Below are positions 1 through 9,823 of a stretch of 63,843 nt of DNA, piece after piece (within the stretch, counting starts at the first letter, position 1; every line of letters begins with the position of its first letter). The translations under genes and the position numbers were made by a program. The stretch spans positions 1 through 63,843 of the forward strand of contig JAJFUV010000075.1 of NCBI GenBank assembly GCA_021372245.1. The letters run 5' to 3'. Source of the DNA: Terriglobales bacterium. GTDB taxonomy: Bacteria > Acidobacteriota > Terriglobia > Bryobacterales > Bryobacteraceae. The notes under the pieces were generated by a model, which worked only from the letters and a program-made list of their open reading frames with translations, was not told the DNA's origin and searched no databases.

Positions 1-2334
1 CAGTGGCCGCAAGTTTATGTGGGAGTTTTTCTCACCTCGCTAGCCACGCTGATCGTCGAACTGTCCCTCACCCGGATCTTTTCGGTAGTTTTCTACTACC
101 ATTTCGCGTTCCTGGCCATCTCCATCGCTCTTTTCGGCCTCGGCGCGGGAGGTGTCTTCAGCTACGTGGTCGCCGGTTGGCGCGCGCCGCTCTACGCGAA
201 GCTCGGGGGGCTGGCCGCGCTCGACAGCGTGGCGGTTCTGGGCAGCCTGATTTTCCTGTTAACGCGGTCAGGCGAGCCGGGAAACGTGACGCTGGCGCTG
301 GTCTACTTCACCTCGGCGCTGCCGTTCTTTCTTGCAGGCACGGTGCTTTCGCTGGTGATCGCCGACACGGTTCAAAAGGTGGGTCGTGTTTATTTCTTCG
401 ACCTGATCGGCGCCGGAGCCGGCTGCTTGCTGCTGGTGCCCCTGCTCAACCGCTTCGGCGGGCCTAACACGGTGATTGCGGCGGCGGCTGTTTACGCAGT
501 GTCCGCGGCCATCTGGTTCAACCTGGCCGGGAAACTGGCCGGACGCGCCGGCGGCGTAGGTCTGGCGCTGGCGTTGGTCTTCCTCCTCGGATACAACGCA
601 CGCGTGCCAGTAATCGATGTGCGTTACGCTAAGGGCGCGCTGCTGTCTGGAGAGCGTTTCGTCAAGTGGAACAGTTCCTCGCGGGTAGCGCTGGCGCCGT
701 TGGGCGGGCGCGCCGGAAGCGGCCAGTTGGAGATCGTGATCGATGCGGACGCCGCCACCAGCATACCTAACATCGACTTCGCGAGCCTCGCCGACAAAGA
801 CCGCGACGGCCTGCTCAGCCAAGGCCCGGGCCTGCCCTACGCGCTGCGCCCGGGAGCCAAGACACTGGTGATCGGCCCTGGGGGCGGCTACGACGTGGCC
901 CGCGCGCTGGCTTCGGGCAGCCGCAACGTGACTGGCGTCGAGATCAACCCCATCATCGCCAATACGATCATGCGCGAACGTTTCGCGGGGCTTAGCGGCG
1001 GCTTGTATTTGCGCCCGGAGGTCAACATTCACGTCGAGGATGGCCGCAGCTTCGTGCGGCGCACGCACGAGCGCTACCAGGTGATCCAGGCGACCCTGGT
1101 CGACACCTGGGCCTCAACCGCGGCCGGCGCTTTCGCGTTGTCTGAAAGCACGCTCTACACCACCGATGCGTTCCGCGACTACCTGAACCGGCTCTCTGAT
1201 GATGGCATCCTGGCGTTCACGCGCTGGGGCTTCGAACCGCCGCGCGAGTCGCTGCGAGTGGTGGTGCTGGCGCGCACGGCGCTGGAAAAGCTGGGCGAGC
1301 GCGACGCGGCATCGCACATCATGGTGCTGCGCGAGGGCGCAGCGGAGGACCTGGCTCGCTGGGGAAACGCCGATACAATTCTCATCGCCCGCAAGCCGTT
1401 TACGCCCGCCGACATCGCACGGATCAGACAGATCGCCGCCAAGGGAAGCATCCAGCCGGTCTATCTGCCGGGGGACGCTCCCTCGAACGCGTTCGGCCAA
1501 TATCTACTGTGCCGCGATCAATCGTCGTTCTTTGAGAGCTACGCGCACGACGTCTCGCCGGTGAGCGACAACCGTCCCTTCTTCTTTTACACGGTGCAGC
1601 CGCGCGACATCTGGAACTTCGTGAGCAGCGCATCGCGGCTCAGCGCCGATTACAAGATCAACCGCGCGGTGCCGATGCTGTTCGGCCTCATCGTGGTGAG
1701 CCTGCTGGCCGTAGCGCTGACACTGGCACTGCCTCCGCTCCTGCTGCGAAGCAAGCTGCCTTGTGAGAAGGGCGTACGCGCCTTCCTGGCCTACTTCGTG
1801 CTGATCGGCGTGGGATACATCCTGATCCAAGTGGCGCTGATCCAGAAGTTCGTGCTGTTCCTGGGTCACCCAACTTACGCGCTCACGGTTATCATCTTTT
1901 CGATGTTGATGGCCAGCGGCTTCGGCAGCTTCTACAGTTCCAGGCTGCTGGCGGACCAGGACCGTCGCTGGCGCATGCTGCTGGCAGGCGTCGCGTTCTT
2001 CGTCACGGTGCTCGCCGTCTTGGCAGGTCCGTTGACCGGCGGCCTGGTTGGGCTGCCGCTCAGCGCGCGGGTCGTCGTCACCGCGCTGGCGATCCTGCCG
2101 GCCGGGTTCCTGATGGGGATGCCCTTCCCCACAGGGCTCGCGCGACTGGACGTGCTGCACAAGCCCGCCGTCCGTTGGGCTTGGGCGCTTAACGCGGCAT
2201 CAAGCGTACTTGGGTCGGTAGCCGCGATCTTCTTCGCCATCTACCTTGGCCTGCGCGAAACGCTGCTGGTGGGCGCGGTGTGCTATGTGGCCGCGGCGTT
2301 CGTTATCCGGCGGCGCGTTTCGATGAATAGCTAA
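1..2334 (+). CDS. Membrane-bound spermidine/spermine synthase-like methyltransferase-fold protein (5' partial)
   Basis: A Rossmann SAM-binding-type core sits between two blocks of membrane helices. Hydrophobic segments fill roughly the first 190 residues. A nucleotide-binding stretch VIGPGGGYDVA followed by GVEINP lies near residue 284 (counted from a GTG at 19), and about seven more helices follow from about residue 550. This layout is that of large membrane polyamine-synthase-like proteins. The reaction is unknown, and aminopropyl transfer should not be assumed. The frame is open to base 1 (codons for QWPQVYV precede GVFLTS), so the true start probably lies outside the window and the GTG at 19 is only the first start codon available. 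It heads a closely spaced plus-strand run of genes. Confidence 0.8.
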   Translation, partial: QWPQVYVGVFLTSLATLIVELSLTRIFSVVFYYHFAFLAISIALFGLGAGGVFSYVVAGWRAPLYAKLGGLAALDSVAVLGSLIFLLTRSGEPGNVTLALVYFTSALPFFLAGTVLSLVIADTVQKVGRVYFFDLIGAGAGCLLLVPLLNRFGGPNTVIAAAAVYAVSAAIWFNLAGKLAGRAGGVGLALALVFLLGYNARVPVIDVRYAKGALLSGERFVKWNSSSRVALAPLGGRAGSGQLEIVIDADAATSIPNIDFASLADKDRDGLLSQGPGLPYALRPGAKTLVIGPGGGYDVARALASGSRNVTGVEINPIIANTIMRERFAGLSGGLYLRPEVNIHVEDGRSFVRRTHERYQVIQATLVDTWASTAAGAFALSESTLYTTDAFRDYLNRLSDDGILAFTRWGFEPPRESLRVVVLARTALEKLGERDAASHIMVLREGAAEDLARWGNADTILIARKPFTPADIARIRQIAAKGSIQPVYLPGDAPSNAFGQYLLCRDQSSFFESYAHDVSPVSDNRPFFFYTVQPRDIWNFVSSASRLSADYKINRAVPMLFGLIVVSLLAVALTLALPPLLLRSKLPCEKGVRAFLAYFVLIGVGYILIQVALIQKFVLFLGHPTYALTVIIFSMLMASGFGSFYSSRLLADQDRRWRMLLAGVAFFVTVLAVLAGPLTGGLVGLPLSARVVVTALAILPAGFLMGMPFPTGLARLDVLHKPAVRWAWALNAASSVLGSVAAIFFAIYLGLRETLLVGAVCYVAAAFVIRRRVSMNS

Positions 2335-2380
2335 CGCCGGGAGCCGGTCCTGATTACAATGGGCCATAGGAGGGACTCCC

Positions 2381-3313
2381 ATGCGTCGTCGTGAGTTTCT
2401 GGCCACCACGGCCGCCCTGCAAGCCGCCGGCGTTGCTTCAGCGGGCTCGGCACTGCCTCGCCGCCCTTACAAGAAGGGCATTGAGCTTTCGATCATCGGT
2501 CTGGGCGGGATCGTCATCTGCAAGATGCCGCAAAATGATGCGTCGCGCCGCGTCGCGGAGGCGTTTGATCGCGGCGTCAACTATTTCGACTGTGCGCCCA
2601 CGTATTTTGACGGCGAGGCCGAGACGAAACTGGGTGAAGCGCTGCGGCCGTACCGTTCGAAAGTTTTTCTGGCGGAAAAGACCACGCGTCGCGACGCCAA
2701 GGGCGCTCGCGAGGAACTGGAACGCACTCTCACTCGGTTTCACACGGACCATGTGGACCTCTACCAGTTCCACGGCATCGCCTCATTGGCGGACGTGGAG
2801 AAGATCCTGGCTCCCGGAGGCGCCGCAGAAACGTTCTTCGCTGCCCGCAAGGAGGGCAAGACGCGGTTCATCGGTTTTTCGGTGCATCACGCCCCCGCTG
2901 CGTTGCGCCTGATGGATGCGCTGGAATTGGACAGCGTCCTTTTCCCGGTGAACGTCAATGCCTGGGAGAACGGAGGATTCGGACCACAAATTCTTGAAAA
3001 GGCCAAGTCCAAGGGTCTCGCGCGCATGGCTTTGAAGGCCTTGGCGCTGGGAAAGTGGCCGGCGGCAATGAAGGCGGAGGACCGCACATCCCCGAAGTGC
3101 TGGTATAAGCCGATCGACGACCGCGAGACCGCGCGCATGGCGCTGCGGTTTACCCTGAACCAGGAGATTACGGCGGCCATCCCGCCCGGCGATGAGCGCG
3201 TATTCGACCTGGCATTGGAACTGGCGGCTTCTCCGTTGCCAAAGCTGAGCGGCGCCGAGTCGGCCGGTCTGAAGTCCAAGGTCTCCGTGCTCGAACCAAT
3301 ATTCCGGGCCTGA
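2381..3313 (+). CDS. Aldo/keto reductase with twin-arginine signal
   Basis: A 310-residue NAD(P)H-dependent oxidoreductase of the AKR TIM-barrel family. The N-terminus MRRREFLATTAALQAAG is a Tat-type signal, so the enzyme is probably exported folded or membrane-attached. The catalytic tetrad is visible: Asp and Tyr in FDCAPTYFDGE, Lys in FLAEKT and His in DLYQFHG. The C-terminal third, after ALALGKWP, is shorter than in cytosolic AKRs. The start is supported by AGGAGGG at 2368-2374. The next gene begins nine bases after its stop, which suggests co-transcription. The substrate is unknown; Solibacter-type genomes carry many such Tat reductases near glycoside-active enzymes. Confidence 0.85.
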   Translation: MRRREFLATTAALQAAGVASAGSALPRRPYKKGIELSIIGLGGIVICKMPQNDASRRVAEAFDRGVNYFDCAPTYFDGEAETKLGEALRPYRSKVFLAEKTTRRDAKGAREELERTLTRFHTDHVDLYQFHGIASLADVEKILAPGGAAETFFAARKEGKTRFIGFSVHHAPAALRLMDALELDSVLFPVNVNAWENGGFGPQILEKAKSKGLARMALKALALGKWPAAMKAEDRTSPKCWYKPIDDRETARMALRFTLNQEITAAIPPGDERVFDLALELAASPLPKLSGAESAGLKSKVSVLEPIFRA

Positions 3314-3322
3314 GCGCAGCGC

Positions 3323-5164
3323 GTGCGAATGATGAGATCGCTCTTCGTGGCCGCATTTGTCTGTGCGCTCGCGCTGGCTCAGCCCCACGATCCGCGGCAC
3401 ATCGTCGAGGGCAGTGTCATCCCCGATGAAGGTTACGCGGATCAACCGTACATCGTAAAGACGGACGATGGCGCGTGGCTCTCCGTCATCACGACCGGTC
3501 CAGGCAAAGAGGGCGCAAGCGGCCAGCACGTCGTGACGCGGCGGAGCACGGATCAGGGCAAGAGTTGGTCGGCCGCCGTGGACGTGGAACCATCGAACGG
3601 TCCGGAAGCCTCATATGCGGTTCTGCTCAAGGCGCCCTACGGCCGCGTTTACGTCTTTTACAACCACAATACGGATAACGTGCGCCGTGTGATTGCGGAC
3701 AATCCTCCTTACGCGGACGGCTTCGCGCGGCGCGTGGACAGCCTGGGGCACTTCGTCTTCAAGTATTCGGATGACCACGGGCGCACTTGGCCGGCCCGGC
3801 GCCATGACATCCCGATGCGGGATTTCGCCATCGACCGGCGGAATCCCTACGGCGGAAAGTTGAAGTTCTTCTGGAACGTCGGCAAAGCCTTCGCGCATAG
3901 GGGCGCGGGCTATGTGCCGTTGCACAAGGTCGGCGGCATCGGCGAAGGGTTCTTTACGTCGTCGGAAGGCGTGCTGCTCAGAAGCGACAACATCCTCACC
4001 GAGCGCGACCCGGAGAAATTGCACTGGGAGACGCTGCCTGAGGGCGACACCGGCTTGCGGGCTCCGGCCGGCGGTGGCCCGGTAGCTGAGGAGCAGAGCT
4101 TCTCCGTGCTGAGCGATGGCTCTTTCTTTACGGTCTACCGCACCATCGATGGGCACCCTGCCACCAGCTACAGCCGGGATGGCGGCCGCACATGGGAGCG
4201 GCCTGAGTACATGCGATTCGACGACGGACGCCTCGTAAAGCACCCGCGGGCGGCCAACTTCGCCTGGCGCTGCGCGAACGGCAAGTACCTCTACTGGTTC
4301 CACAATCACGGCGGCCGGTTTATTGGCGAGCATCCTCGCCGCCGCACGATGGCCTACGATAACCGCAACCCGGTTTGGCTTTCAGGTGGCGTGGAAGCCG
4401 CTTCGCCGCGTGGACGGGTCATTCGCTGGTCGCAGCCCGAGGTCGTTCTCTATGATGACGATCCGCAGGTTCGCATGAGCTATCCGGATCTGGTGGAGGA
4501 CGGCGGCAAGTACTTCCTGACGGAGACCCAAAAGGAAGTGGCAAGAGTCCACGAGATCGACCCCGCGCTTCTCGATGGACTCTGGACGCAGTTTGATGCG
4601 AAGGGCGTCCCGGACAAGGGGCTGCTCGTCGATCTGCGCGCACCGTTCCCCGCTAGCATCTGCGCTCCCGAGTTGCCGGCGTTTCTGCGCCGTTCGTCGC
4701 GCGGAGATTACGGCCGGGAGGATCTGCGCGCCGGCTTCTCGGTGGAACTCTGGGTGCGCCCGACTTCGGCCGGCCCCGGCCAAGTTCTTGTGGACAACCG
4801 CAGCGGGGACGGCCGAGGCTTCGTGATGCGCACGGTGGAGAATCACGCCGTAGAAATCGTACTCAATGACGGCATGACGGAGAACCACTGGTCCTCGGAC
4901 GCCGGCACGATCACCGAAGGTAAGACGCAGCACATCGTAGTCATCGTGGACGGCGGCCCGAAGATCATCACTTTCGTGCTTGATGGGAAGCTGTGCGACG
5001 GCGGCGACGCGCGCCAGTTCGGTTGGGGGCGTTTCAGCCCTCACCTGAAGAGTGCCAACGGCGGGCCGGAATTGCGCGTCGGAAGCGGGGTCTTGCACCT
5101 GCGGATCTACAACCGTTACCTGCGCACATCGGAAGCGGTCTCGGCGTTTCGTGCCGGGTATTGA
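3323..5164 (+). CDS. Secreted sialidase-like BNR propeller with C-terminal LamG domain
   Basis: A 613-residue secreted protein. A signal peptide (RSLFVAAFVCALALA) is followed by a six-bladed sialidase-type propeller with Asp-box motifs (STDQGKSW near residue 74, YSDDHGRTW near 148, YSRDGGRTW near 283). A concanavalin-like LamG/laminin-G fold runs from about residue 440 to the end (FSVELWVRP and later RIYNRYL). It probably binds or hydrolyses a glycan outside the cytoplasm. Sialic-acid specificity is not shown, because a complete arginine triad cannot be assigned by eye. The start may be the GTG given or the ATGs at 3329 or 3332, which fit the signal peptide equally well. It follows the Tat aldo/keto reductase at nine bases. 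Confidence 0.78.
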   Translation: MRMMRSLFVAAFVCALALAQPHDPRHIVEGSVIPDEGYADQPYIVKTDDGAWLSVITTGPGKEGASGQHVVTRRSTDQGKSWSAAVDVEPSNGPEASYAVLLKAPYGRVYVFYNHNTDNVRRVIADNPPYADGFARRVDSLGHFVFKYSDDHGRTWPARRHDIPMRDFAIDRRNPYGGKLKFFWNVGKAFAHRGAGYVPLHKVGGIGEGFFTSSEGVLLRSDNILTERDPEKLHWETLPEGDTGLRAPAGGGPVAEEQSFSVLSDGSFFTVYRTIDGHPATSYSRDGGRTWERPEYMRFDDGRLVKHPRAANFAWRCANGKYLYWFHNHGGRFIGEHPRRRTMAYDNRNPVWLSGGVEAASPRGRVIRWSQPEVVLYDDDPQVRMSYPDLVEDGGKYFLTETQKEVARVHEIDPALLDGLWTQFDAKGVPDKGLLVDLRAPFPASICAPELPAFLRRSSRGDYGREDLRAGFSVELWVRPTSAGPGQVLVDNRSGDGRGFVMRTVENHAVEIVLNDGMTENHWSSDAGTITEGKTQHIVVIVDGGPKIITFVLDGKLCDGGDARQFGWGRFSPHLKSANGGPELRVGSGVLHLRIYNRYLRTSEAVSAFRAGY

Positions 5165-5176
5165 CGCCGGCGCGGC

Positions 5177-5818
5177 GTGTTACCGTTGAGGGTAGTGTTT
5201 CATTTCGAAGCAGCACTCATCAATGTACTTCTTCTATGGATTCTCACCGTGCCGCACGAGTTCGCGCACGCGTGGGTCGCTACGCGCCTGGGGGACGACA
5301 CGCCCAGGCTCGAAGGGCGCGTAACGTTGCATCCGCTGGCCCATGTGGACTGGCTCGGCACCGTCCTGCTGCCTTTTATCACGTCGCTAGTGAGTGGAGG
5401 CTTTCTCGGCTGGGGCAAGCCGGTGAACACCAACCCCTTTAAGCTGCGCGGCGGGGTGAAGGGTCTCGCCATGGTGGCGGTAGCCGGGCCGGCCAGCAAC
5501 CTGGTCTTTTCGGTGATTCTGGCCTTGTTCGCCGTGCTGATCGCGCGCCCGTTTCCCGCCGCTGCCGGCATCGCGACGCAGGCCGTCGCCCTGAGCATCT
5601 ATCTGGCCTTGTTCAACCTGATCCCGGTGCCGCCGCTGGACGGCTCGAAGCTGCTGCTGTTGGTTCGCACGCCCGCAATGGTTTACAACGAACTGGCCCG
5701 GGGAGGGTTCATCATCATCATGGTCCTCATCATGGCCACGCCGCTGGGCCGTTGGATGTCCATGGCAAGTTTCACCGCGACCGACACCATTTTCCGCCTC
5801 CTGCCCTTCCGCTTCTAA
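5177..5818 (+). CDS. Site-2 protease family (M50) integral membrane metallopeptidase
   Basis: A 213-residue membrane zinc protease of the small M50B type. The zinc motif HEFAH (His27, Glu28, His31) lies in the first transmembrane helix, and the third-ligand motif NLIPVPPLDG in a later helix. About five hydrophobic segments are visible. The family cleaves within membranes and is often involved in regulated proteolysis, but the substrate here is unknown. The start is a GTG at 5177; a second GTG at 5195 is an alternative. It lies 12 bases after the sialidase-like gene and 15 bases before the topoisomerase-helicase fusion. Confidence 0.85.
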   Translation: MLPLRVVFHFEAALINVLLLWILTVPHEFAHAWVATRLGDDTPRLEGRVTLHPLAHVDWLGTVLLPFITSLVSGGFLGWGKPVNTNPFKLRGGVKGLAMVAVAGPASNLVFSVILALFAVLIARPFPAAAGIATQAVALSIYLALFNLIPVPPLDGSKLLLLVRTPAMVYNELARGGFIIIMVLIMATPLGRWMSMASFTATDTIFRLLPFRF

Positions 5819-5833
5819 ACCAGGACCCTCGTC

Positions 5834-8800
5834 ATGGCTGAGCCGAAATCGACGACGGTGGCGATCCTGGCCGAGAAGCCGTCCGTCGCGCGGGACATTG
5901 CAGCAGTCCTGGGCGCCACCAGCAAAGGCGAGGGATTCCTGCACGGCAACGGCTACGTGGTGACATGGGCCGTCGGGCACCTGGCTGCCCTGGCGGAACC
6001 GCACGAAATCGATCCGGCGTGGCGCGTGTGGCGGCGCGACCGCTTGCCGATGCTACCCAAAGAGTGGCCGCTGGTGGTTTACGAGCAGACGCGGAACCAA
6101 TTCGAAGTAGTACGTAAGATCTTCAATTCGCCGCGCGTCTCGCACCTGGTGTGCGCCACCGACGCCGGCCGCGAAGGCGAGCTGATCTTTCGCTACATTT
6201 ACGAAGCGGCAGGATGCAGGAAGCCGTTCCGGCGTCTGTGGATCTCTTCCCTGACGCCGGATGCCATCCGCAAGGGCTTCCAGAAGCTGCGTCCCGGCGA
6301 CGACTACGATGCGCTGGCGGACGCGGCGCGAGGACGCAGCCGCGCGGACTGGCTGGTGGGAATGAACCTGTCGCGCGCTTACTCGCTCAGTTACGGAGAA
6401 GACCTCTCAGTCGGCCGTGTGCAGACGCCTACCCTGGCCATGGTGGTTGAGCGCGAACTGGCCATCCGCAATTTCGTTCCCGAAGATTACCTGGAAGTTA
6501 TCGCCACATTTCACCAGGAAGGCGCTCCCAACGACCACCGCTACCAGGGCACTTGGTTCCGCGAACGAGCCGAGGGCAGCATGGTCGCGGAGACATTGTG
6601 CGAATCGATGCGCCTGACGGATTCGGAGGAAGCCGCGCCGATCGTCGAGCGCGCGCGCACGGGGCAGGCGGCTATCGAGTCCATCGAGGCGAAGACCGAG
6701 CGCATGGCGCCTCCGCTGCTCTACGACCTGACGGAGCTGCAGCGCCACGCCAACCGATTGTACGGCTTCAGCGCACAGCAGACCCTGAATCTCGCCCAGG
6801 CACTTTACGAGCGGCACAAGCTGCTGAGCTATCCGCGCACCGACAGCCGTCACCTGTCGCAGGACGTGGCGGCGACGCTCCCGCGCGTGGTACGGACTAT
6901 CGAGGCGCCCTATCGCGAATGGCTCGCGCCCGCGACGGGCGAGCGGCCGCTGAGCCGGCGATTTGTCGACGATTCCAAGGTCACCGACCACCACGCCCTC
7001 ATCCCCACGACGACGTCCCCGGAAAGAGCTTCGCTTTCGAGCGACGAGCGCAAGATCTACGACCTGGTCTGCCGTCGCTTGCTCCAGGCCTGGCACGACG
7101 ACCACATATGGTCGGTCACCACCGTGATCACGGCGATCCGCAACGGTGAGATCCGAGACCACTATCACACCTCAGGCAAGGCAGTGGTGCAAGCCGGTTG
7201 GAAGGCACTCGACATCGCGGCGCCGCAAAAGTCGCGGAAGGGCAAATCCGGCAGCGAGGATCGCCCGACCGAACAGGACCTGCCGCCGGGACTCTCTAAG
7301 GATCAGCCGCAGGACGTGGTCGACGCGGAGGCCGTCAAGAAAAAGACCCGGCCGCCCAAGCGCTTCACCGACGCCACGCTGCTCACGGCCATGGAGACGG
7401 CAGGCAAGACACTGGACGAAAAGGAACTCTCCGACGCGATGAAGGAGACCGGGCTGGGAACGCCGGCGACTCGCGCCGCCATCATCGAAGTGCTGCTGAA
7501 GCGCGACTACATAGCGCGGAACGGCAAGAACCTGGAGGCAACCGGGAAAGGTATTCGCCTGATCGAAGTCGTACACGCGGAAGTGAAGAGCCCGGCGATG
7601 ACCGGGCAGTGGGAGGCTTACCTCGGCCGCATCCAGCGCGGCAAGGCGCAACTGGAGCCGTTCCTGAAGGGTATCGAAGACTACGTGCGTGAGGTGGTGG
7701 GCAAGGCCGGCGATCATGCCGCGGCTCCTCTCCCGGCACCCTCCACGGCCAAGGCGGCGCCGGTAGAAGCCACCGGTTCGCTCACCGATCTGCTGCGGCG
7801 CGCCTTCGGTTACGAGTCCTTCCGGCCGAACCAGGAAGCGGTATGCCAAGCGGCCATCGACGGCAACGATGTGTTGTTGGTGATGCCTACCGGGTCGGGC
7901 AAGTCGCTCTGCTATCAACTGCCGGGCATCGCGCGCGGCGGCACCACCTTGGTCATCAGTCCATTGATCGCGCTGATGGAGGACCAGGTAGCGAAGCTGA
8001 AGCAGATGGGCTTCGCCGTCGACCGCATCCACTCGGGCCAGGATCGCGCGGCGTCCCGGCAGGCCTGCATCGATTATCTGCAGGGCACGCTGCAGTTTCT
8101 GTTCATCGCGCCTGAGCGGCTGCGGGTGACCGGGTTCCCCGAAATGCTCGCCAAGCGCAAGCCTTCGCTCATCGCCGTCGATGAGGCGCATTGCATCTCT
8201 CAGTGGGGCCACGATTTCCGTCCGGATTACCGGATGCTAGGTGAGTACCTGCCCGCTTTGCGGCCTGCCGCGGTCATGGCCCTCACCGCCACCGCAACGC
8301 CCTTGGTTCAGGACGACATCTGCACGCAACTGGGCCTAGTGAACCCGCCCCGCTTCATCCACGGTTTCCGGCGTGAGAACATTGCCATCGAGGTGGTTGA
8401 AGTGGCTCCCTCGCAAAGGCCCTTCCTGGTCGCCGAACTCCTGAAGGACGACGAGCGCCGGCCAGCCATCGTATATGTGCCAACAAGGAAACAGGCTGGG
8501 AGCCTGGCAGCGGACCTAGCGCACCGGTTTGCGACCGAAGCCTATCACGCAGGCCTGGATGCCGACCGCCGCAAACGCGTCCAGGAAGAGTTTCTGTCCG
8601 GCGAGATCGAAGTCATGGTGGCCACCATCGCCTTCGGCATGGGGGTCGACAAGCCGGACGTGCGCACTGTCATCCACACGGCCCTGCCCGGCAGCATCGA
8701 GGCCTACTACCAGGAAATCGGGCGCGCCGGGCGTGATGGCCTCCCCAGCCGCGCCGTCCTGATGCACTCCTACGCCGACCGCTATACGCACGACTTCTTC

Positions 8801-9823
8801 TTCGAGCGCGATTATCCGGATGTGGCTGTCCTCGAGTCGATCTTCCGCCGCCTGGGCCAGCAACCCATGGAGAAGGCTGCGCTGTTGAAGAAGACCCGCC
8901 TGAGCCCGGACGTGTTTGACAAGGCGCTGGAAAAGCTCTGGATCCACGGCGGTGCCCTGATCGATTACGCCGAGAAGGTGACGGCGGGCGGTGGCGGGTG
9001 GCGCGGGTCTTACATCGCCCACGGCGAACAGAAGCGGGCGCAGATCGACCAGATGATCCGATACGCGGAGACCAACCAGTGCCGCATGTCGACGCTCGTG
9101 CATCACTTCGGAGATGTGGCCGACAGCCGTACGGACTGCGGCATTTGCGACTTCTGCGCTTCGTCCAGTTGCGTGGCGCAACGCTTCCGTGAGCCGACCG
9201 AGGACGAGCGGGCCGCTCTGCTGCGCATCGTCGAGGCACTTCGCGAAGGACAGATCAGACCGACCGGCAGACTCTACACCGAGTTGTTCCCTCATGCAGA
9301 AATCGCTCGCGACAACTTCGAGGAAGTGTTGGGTGCGATGGCGCGCGCCGGATTGGCGCGCCTTGCCGACACAGCTTTCGAAAAGGACGGAAGGCAGATC
9401 CCCTACCGCACCATCAAGCTCACCGACGCGGGTTTGGATCTGGAAGAAGACACGCCTATCGATTTCCTGATGAAGGACACCGTAAAGGCCCCGGCCGCGC
9501 CAAAGCGCAAGAAGAAAAAGAAGACAGCCGCAAAGGCACCCTTGCCGAAGCCCGAGATCCAAAATGCTGCCGCGCCGAAAAGGCGCCGCGCGGCGCAGGC
9601 CGAAATCACGAAGCTCGACGAAGCGCTGCGCGCATGGCGGCTGGCCGAGGCCCGCAAGCGAGGTGTGCCGGCCTTCCGCATCCTCACCGATAAGGCGTTG
9701 CGCGCCATTGCCGAGCAGCGCCCCGCCACCGCGACTGAGTTGCTGGCCATCAGCGGCATTGGCCTCAGTACCATCGAAAAGTACGGCCAGCGGATCTACC
9801 GCATCATAGAGGAAGCCGGTTAG
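5834..9823 (+). CDS. DNA topoisomerase III-RecQ helicase fusion protein
   Basis: A 1329-residue single open frame. Residues 1-620 are a type IA topoisomerase of the TopB kind: Toprim residue Glu14 (AEKPS), DAGREGE at 110-116, and YPRTDSR with the nucleophile Tyr333. A low-complexity linker (about 625-648) leads to a complete RecQ: MPTGSGKS with Walker Lys690, DEAH at 783-786, TATAT, the arginine-finger block [10 protein letters not shown], RecQ zinc cysteines (Cys1083, 1102, 1105, 1108) and a winged-helix region. A basic Lys/Ala linker precedes an HRDC domain at about 1261-1329. The two halves are normally separate proteins that together resolve double Holliday junctions and converging forks. 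No TopB C-terminal zinc fingers are seen; the helicase replaces them. The start ATG has AGGA eight bases upstream. Confidence 0.93.
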   Translation: MAEPKSTTVAILAEKPSVARDIAAVLGATSKGEGFLHGNGYVVTWAVGHLAALAEPHEIDPAWRVWRRDRLPMLPKEWPLVVYEQTRNQFEVVRKIFNSPRVSHLVCATDAGREGELIFRYIYEAAGCRKPFRRLWISSLTPDAIRKGFQKLRPGDDYDALADAARGRSRADWLVGMNLSRAYSLSYGEDLSVGRVQTPTLAMVVERELAIRNFVPEDYLEVIATFHQEGAPNDHRYQGTWFRERAEGSMVAETLCESMRLTDSEEAAPIVERARTGQAAIESIEAKTERMAPPLLYDLTELQRHANRLYGFSAQQTLNLAQALYERHKLLSYPRTDSRHLSQDVAATLPRVVRTIEAPYREWLAPATGERPLSRRFVDDSKVTDHHALIPTTTSPERASLSSDERKIYDLVCRRLLQAWHDDHIWSVTTVITAIRNGEIRDHYHTSGKAVVQAGWKALDIAAPQKSRKGKSGSEDRPTEQDLPPGLSKDQPQDVVDAEAVKKKTRPPKRFTDATLLTAMETAGKTLDEKELSDAMKETGLGTPATRAAIIEVLLKRDYIARNGKNLEATGKGIRLIEVVHAEVKSPAMTGQWEAYLGRIQRGKAQLEPFLKGIEDYVREVVGKAGDHAAAPLPAPSTAKAAPVEATGSLTDLLRRAFGYESFRPNQEAVCQAAIDGNDVLLVMPTGSGKSLCYQLPGIARGGTTLVISPLIALMEDQVAKLKQMGFAVDRIHSGQDRAASRQACIDYLQGTLQFLFIAPERLRVTGFPEMLAKRKPSLIAVDEAHCISQWGHDFRPDYRMLGEYLPALRPAAVMALTATATPLVQDDICTQLGLVNPPRFIHGFRRENIAIEVVEVAPSQRPFLVAELLKDDERRPAIVYVPTRKQAGSLAADLAHRFATEAYHAGLDADRRKRVQEEFLSGEIEVMVATIAFGMGVDKPDVRTVIHTALPGSIEAYYQEIGRAGRDGLPSRAVLMHSYADRYTHDFFFERDYPDVAVLESIFRRLGQQPMEKAALLKKTRLSPDVFDKALEKLWIHGGALIDYAEKVTAGGGGWRGSYIAHGEQKRAQIDQMIRYAETNQCRMSTLVHHFGDVADSRTDCGICDFCASSSCVAQRFREPTEDERAALLRIVEALREGQIRPTGRLYTELFPHAEIARDNFEEVLGAMARAGLARLADTAFEKDGRQIPYRTIKLTDAGLDLEEDTPIDFLMKDTVKAPAAPKRKKKKKTAAKAPLPKPEIQNAAAPKRRRAAQAEITKLDEALRAWRLAEARKRGVPAFRILTDKALRAIAEQRPATATELLAISGIGLSTIEKYGQRIYRIIEEAG

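Noticed and set aside
6161..6181. Possible loss of the second Asp of the Toprim DxD motif (DAGREGE).
   Set aside because: This form is common in bacterial TopB proteins as I know them, so it does not suggest an inactive enzyme.
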